A stretch of 18,974 nt of DNA. It comes from Saprospiraceae bacterium. Its GTDB lineage: Bacteria; Bacteroidota; Bacteroidia; Chitinophagales; Saprospiraceae. Position 1 is the first letter of the stretch; each line of letters begins with the position of its first letter. Positions 16,428 through 18,974 of this stretch are shown one piece after another. A program made the translations under genes and the position numbers. The stretch covers positions 1 through 18,974 of the forward strand of contig JALOMF010000012.1 of NCBI GenBank assembly GCA_025455635.1, written 5' to 3'. The notes beneath the pieces were generated by a model. The model searched no databases and had not been told where the DNA came from. It was given only the letters and a program-made list of their open reading frames with translations.

Positions 16428-16557
16428 AGCTGATTATATTTTCGGCAAATGTATCGGTAGCAATTAATCGCAAGCGTCTTCAATACGACATTGGCCAATA
16501 AATAAACGATTCAGGCCATGATGGGGATTTTAATGGCCTTTTATGGTTGGCCAAGCT

Positions 16558-16565
16558 TATATTTG
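16558..16565 (+). promoter_or_regulatory. Bacteroidota-type -7 box before the repeat-rich secreted protein gene
   Basis: TATATTTG fits TAnnTTTG exactly and lies 34 nt before the ATG at 16600. No clear TTTG -33 element is present at the usual spacing. It is within the 172-nt divergent gap between this gene and the Asp-box pseudogene. Confidence 0.5.
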
Positions 16566-16599
16566 TACACTGATTAACTCTCTTCAAATAAATTTCAAC

Positions 16600-18258
16600 A
16601 TGAAAAAGACATCGCTTTTTTGCACGATTCTTCTTTTAACTGCTTGTGCTTCCCTTGCCCAGCACTCGCTGGATTTTGCTCACACAAGATGGCAGCAAGC
16701 AATCAAACTGGGTGACAAAAGCCAAGTACACGAGGCTGCGCAAGCCCGTCAAGCCCTGCTCTATCAAATGGCGCAAACTGGGCCATTTATGCTAAACCTG
16801 CATAAAACCGACTCCATTGAAGGGCAAAGCTGGGATGCCAGCACCCAGTCGTGGGGGCCTACCAACGGGAAACTTTACTATACTTACGACTGTGAAAGGG
16901 AAAAAGTGCTCGGATACACGACTGTGTCCAGTGATGGCACCAATTTCATCAACAGTTACAAAACAGCATTCAGCTACCACCCAACTGGCGAAATAAAGAC
17001 AATCAAAGACTACAATTTCGTACTGGACGACTGGTCACAAAACGCTGAATACGAGTACCGACCATCTGGTGAGTACGCCAGCTACTGGTTATATACCCAA
17101 ATTTCAAACGGCATCCCACAGTCTGGCAACAAATACGTTTACAGTTACGACGGAGCCGAGAACCTCCTCTCGGAGGAATGGTTTGAGTACAATACAAGCA
17201 TTCCGGGCTGGCTGCCAAGTTTGAAAAAAACGAACACCTACGACAGCGAGCAAAAAATCACGTCGAGCCTTGTCGAAGTATTCACTTCGGGCACGTGGTT
17301 CCAGACGAGCCAAACCCTTTATTCTTACGACGGCGACGACCGACTGATGGTGGCGCTCACGCAAGAATTTTTCGGCACGGTATGGCAAAACAAACTTCGC
17401 TTGGTTTACAATTATGCAACCGGGAGCCAGCCCAGCACCATTGTGAGGGAAGCGTTCATTGCTAGCCAGTGGCTGCCCAGCAAGCGCTACACCCACAGCT
17501 ACGACGCCAACGAAAACCTGACCCAGCACATCACAGAATTATATGTCAACAACAGCGCCTGGCAGCAAGACAGCCTGCGCACCCATACCTACCATGCCGA
17601 CAATTCCAAGGCGGGCAACCATTACGCCGTTTGGAACAATATCAACGGCAATTGGGTAGAGACCAGTTTTGACTCCACCGACGCAGGCGGCGACCAAGTC
17701 GTCTTCATTTCCAGATACGGCTACAACGCCAACAACAACAGCTTCCAAGGCGGTATCAGGTTCGTCAACACTTGGTATGCCAACCAGCTCGAATCTTCGT
17801 TGCGGGACTACCTCGAAGCTGGCACTTTCGACACTTGGACGCCCAGCCAGAAGGATTTCTATACCTTCGATGCCAACGACTTGCAACTGCAAGGAACAGT
17901 GCAATTCTGGAATCCTTCCATCAATGATTTTGAAAACGCAAGACAGGATAATCACTTCAACAGCACCTGCTTGGTGGGCAATACGGATGTCCCGGCTACA
18001 TCCAGCCAAGCGCTTACCTGCCGCATGGCCAATCCCTACCTACCGGGGCAATCGGTGCAATGCGATGGGATGCTGGCTCCCGGCACACAGCCCTCGGTAG
18101 AATTGTACGACATGGCAGGAAGGCTTGCCCATCGGCAGGCCCTATCCTCCAATACATTCGACCTGCCTGGTGATACCACACCGGGCATGTACATGCTGTT
18201 GGTAAAATCCAGTGGCAGCGTGCATTTCCGCTCCAAAATCGTGGTGCAGCACCCCTAA
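16600..18258 (+). CDS. Secreted protein with about 30-residue Tyr-Asp repeats and T9SS sorting domain
   Basis: A 552-residue exported protein with no recognised enzyme domain. The start at 16600 gives MKKTSLF and a hydrophobic signal; it can be read as a signal peptidase I site after ASLAQ (about 21) or as a lipobox LTAC with Cys16. T9SS cargo normally uses the former. From about 95 to 430 there are recurring units of roughly 30 residues marked by Y-x-Y-D or similar turns (near 182, 213, 242, 270, 300, 330 and 422) and a Trp about 10 residues before the next unit, a YD/RHS-like beta-rich pattern. Residues about 470-552 form a T9SS type A sorting domain (MANPYLPGQSV, VELYDMAGRLAHRQ, PGMYMLLVKSSG). 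A surface or secreted structural or adhesive role is possible but not shown. Confidence 0.85.
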   Translation: MKKTSLFCTILLLTACASLAQHSLDFAHTRWQQAIKLGDKSQVHEAAQARQALLYQMAQTGPFMLNLHKTDSIEGQSWDASTQSWGPTNGKLYYTYDCEREKVLGYTTVSSDGTNFINSYKTAFSYHPTGEIKTIKDYNFVLDDWSQNAEYEYRPSGEYASYWLYTQISNGIPQSGNKYVYSYDGAENLLSEEWFEYNTSIPGWLPSLKKTNTYDSEQKITSSLVEVFTSGTWFQTSQTLYSYDGDDRLMVALTQEFFGTVWQNKLRLVYNYATGSQPSTIVREAFIASQWLPSKRYTHSYDANENLTQHITELYVNNSAWQQDSLRTHTYHADNSKAGNHYAVWNNINGNWVETSFDSTDAGGDQVVFISRYGYNANNNSFQGGIRFVNTWYANQLESSLRDYLEAGTFDTWTPSQKDFYTFDANDLQLQGTVQFWNPSINDFENARQDNHFNSTCLVGNTDVPATSSQALTCRMANPYLPGQSVQCDGMLAPGTQPSVELYDMAGRLAHRQALSSNTFDLPGDTTPGMYMLLVKSSGSVHFRSKIVVQHP

Positions 18259-18274
18259 AAAAATTAACAAACTG

Positions 18275-18303
18275 GGCCTAGCAACTGGTCAGGTTGCTAG
18301 GCC
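18275..18303 (+). other. Perfect 11-bp hairpin between the secreted-protein gene and ywbE
   Basis: GGCCTAGCAAC (18275-18285) pairs perfectly with GTTGCTAGGCC (18293-18303) around a 7-nt loop. It lies 16 nt after the upstream stop and 17 nt before the next ATG. No T-run follows on the plus strand, so it may end or stabilise the upstream mRNA without a classic U-tract, or act in the ywbE leader. On the minus strand it is followed by a T-rich run (complement of the A-run at 18257-18263), but no minus-strand gene needs it nearby. Confidence 0.55.
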
Positions 18304-18320
18304 ACAATTCCCTTCCAACA

Positions 18321-18533
18321 ATGAAAGGCAATTACCGAAAAAACATCCGCCCCGGCCTAGCCGTGCGCATCGTGATGAAGGAAGACCAGCGCTCCGGCGA
18401 ACTGACCGAGGGCTATGTCCAGGACATATTGACCAATGCCCCGCAGCACCCGCACGGCATCAAGGTGCGGTTGGATACGGGGGAAGTGGGTCGGGTGAAG
18501 GAGGTGATAGAGGAGGAGGAGATTGAGTGGTGA
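18321..18533 (+). CDS. ywbE: YwbE family protein (DUF2196)
   Basis: A 70-residue protein whose sequence matches the YwbE family: RKNIRPGLAVRIVMKEDQRSGELTEG type opening (residues 5-30, here with K-N-I-R-P-G-L, V-x-I-V-x-K-x-D-Q-R-S-G), QDILTNAPQHPHGIKVRLD (34-52) and GEVGRVKEV (54-62). The fold is small and beta-rich; the family has no established function and is assumed cytoplasmic. The ATG at 18321 gives the usual length; an in-frame TTG at 18294 lies within the upstream hairpin and is rejected. The C-terminal EEEEIEW tail is acidic. Confidence 0.9.
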   Translation: MKGNYRKNIRPGLAVRIVMKEDQRSGELTEGYVQDILTNAPQHPHGIKVRLDTGEVGRVKEVIEEEEIEW

Positions 18534-18572
18534 GAAAGCTTATCAGTCTGCACTTTTAAATTGGTGATTTTG

Positions 18573-18580
18573 TAGCTTTG
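18573..18580 (+). promoter_or_regulatory. Bacteroidota-type -7 box before the last small gene
   Basis: TAGCTTTG is identical to the box upstream of dnaB and fits TAnnTTTG. It is 21 nt before the ATG at 18602, so the leader would be short (about 14-16 nt). No clear -33 TTTG is seen. Confidence 0.5.
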
Positions 18581-18601
18581 CTTCATCAGTTTTTAAAAAC
18601 T

Positions 18602-18913
18602 ATGTTATCCATCCAACATCCTATACTGAAAAAGCAGTTTGAGCAGTTTTCAAAACTCGGCTCTGACGAAGAAAAAATAGCTTTTTGGGAGGCTTTCAAT
18701 CAAGACTTTGAAGGCAAAACCGAGGCCGAACAAGTTGCCATGCGGGAGGCATGGGAATCCAATGTTTCCAGTATTGAAAAACGGCTGAGAGCAATTGATT
18801 CAAAGTTGGACAAGCAGGTTTCTGAAATCAGCGTTTTTCCGGCTAATGCTGAGGAGGCGGGGCTTTTGACGGCGTTGTTGGAGCGGATGGGGGTGAGGTT
18901 TGTGGTGGGGTGA
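18602..18913 (+). CDS. Small charged hypothetical protein
   Basis: A 103-residue soluble protein, not recognised. It has no signal peptide or membrane segment. Residues 1-70 are rich in Glu, Lys and Gln and look like two or three amphipathic helices (QHPILKKQFEQFSKLG, EEKIAFWEAFNQDFEG, EQVAMREAWESNVSSIEKRL), followed by a short C-terminal piece (about 78-103) with EISVFPAN, then a helix (EEAGLLTALLERMG) and a final hydrophobic VRFVVG. This C-terminal pattern is reminiscent of small Bacteroidota antitoxins that precede a toxin gene, but the downstream gene is outside the window, so this is only a suggestion. The start at 18602 is chosen because the earlier in-frame TTG at 18578 lies within the promoter-like TAGCTTTG box. 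Confidence 0.65.
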   Translation: MLSIQHPILKKQFEQFSKLGSDEEKIAFWEAFNQDFEGKTEAEQVAMREAWESNVSSIEKRLRAIDSKLDKQVSEISVFPANAEEAGLLTALLERMGVRFVVG

Positions 18914-18974
18914 ACTTCAAATATTAGAATCAAAGAAAATATTATCTTCAAAAAATAAAATTAAAAGAATGAAT

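Overview
The window comes from the chromosome of a member of the Bacteroidota, most likely a free-living Saprospiria or Chitinophagia-type bacterium. The evidence is a SusC/SusD pair, several C-terminal type IX secretion (T9SS) sorting domains, -7 promoter boxes of the form TAnnTTTG, and few Shine-Dalgarno sequences. No tRNA, rRNA, insertion sequence, prophage or CRISPR array was seen. Content is mostly ordinary housekeeping and glycan-use genes, and I found no convincing new multi-gene system.

Region 1 (1-5514) looks like a small polysaccharide-use locus. It holds the 3' part of a SusC-type TonB-dependent transporter, a SusD-type surface lipoprotein and, convergently on the minus strand, a secreted glycoamylase-like enzyme of GH144 type. 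A strong hairpin between susD and the enzyme gene can end transcription from both sides. By family knowledge the likely substrate is a beta-1,2-glucan, but this is inference.

Region 2 (5515-7521, minus strand) reads deoC, a small secreted SPOR-domain protein, then dapD (lysine and peptidoglycan precursor synthesis), and continues into the GH144 gene with short gaps. A 424-nt divergent intergenic region with two small hairpins separates deoC from dnaB.

Region 3 (7946-12739, plus strand) encodes the replicative helicase DnaB, a DEAD-box RNA helicase that appears to start at TTG, and an RluB-type rRNA pseudouridine synthase. The last two form a tight pair. Both carry very long charged disordered extensions: a C-terminal Gly/Arg tail on the helicase, and an N-terminal Lys/Ala plus Arg/Glu/Pro tail on the synthase.

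Region 4 (12815-15041) has a small membrane protein whose 3' end overlaps an oppositely oriented FGGY-type gluconokinase gene. The kinase gene overlaps by one base with an upstream DUF423 membrane protein gene.

Region 5 (15168-18974) has a secreted Asp-box/YCF48-like beta-propeller gene broken by an in-frame TAG directly after its signal peptide, the most notable anomaly in the window. It also has a large secreted protein with about 30-residue Tyr-Asp repeats and a T9SS tail, a YwbE-family protein, and a small unrecognised charged protein.
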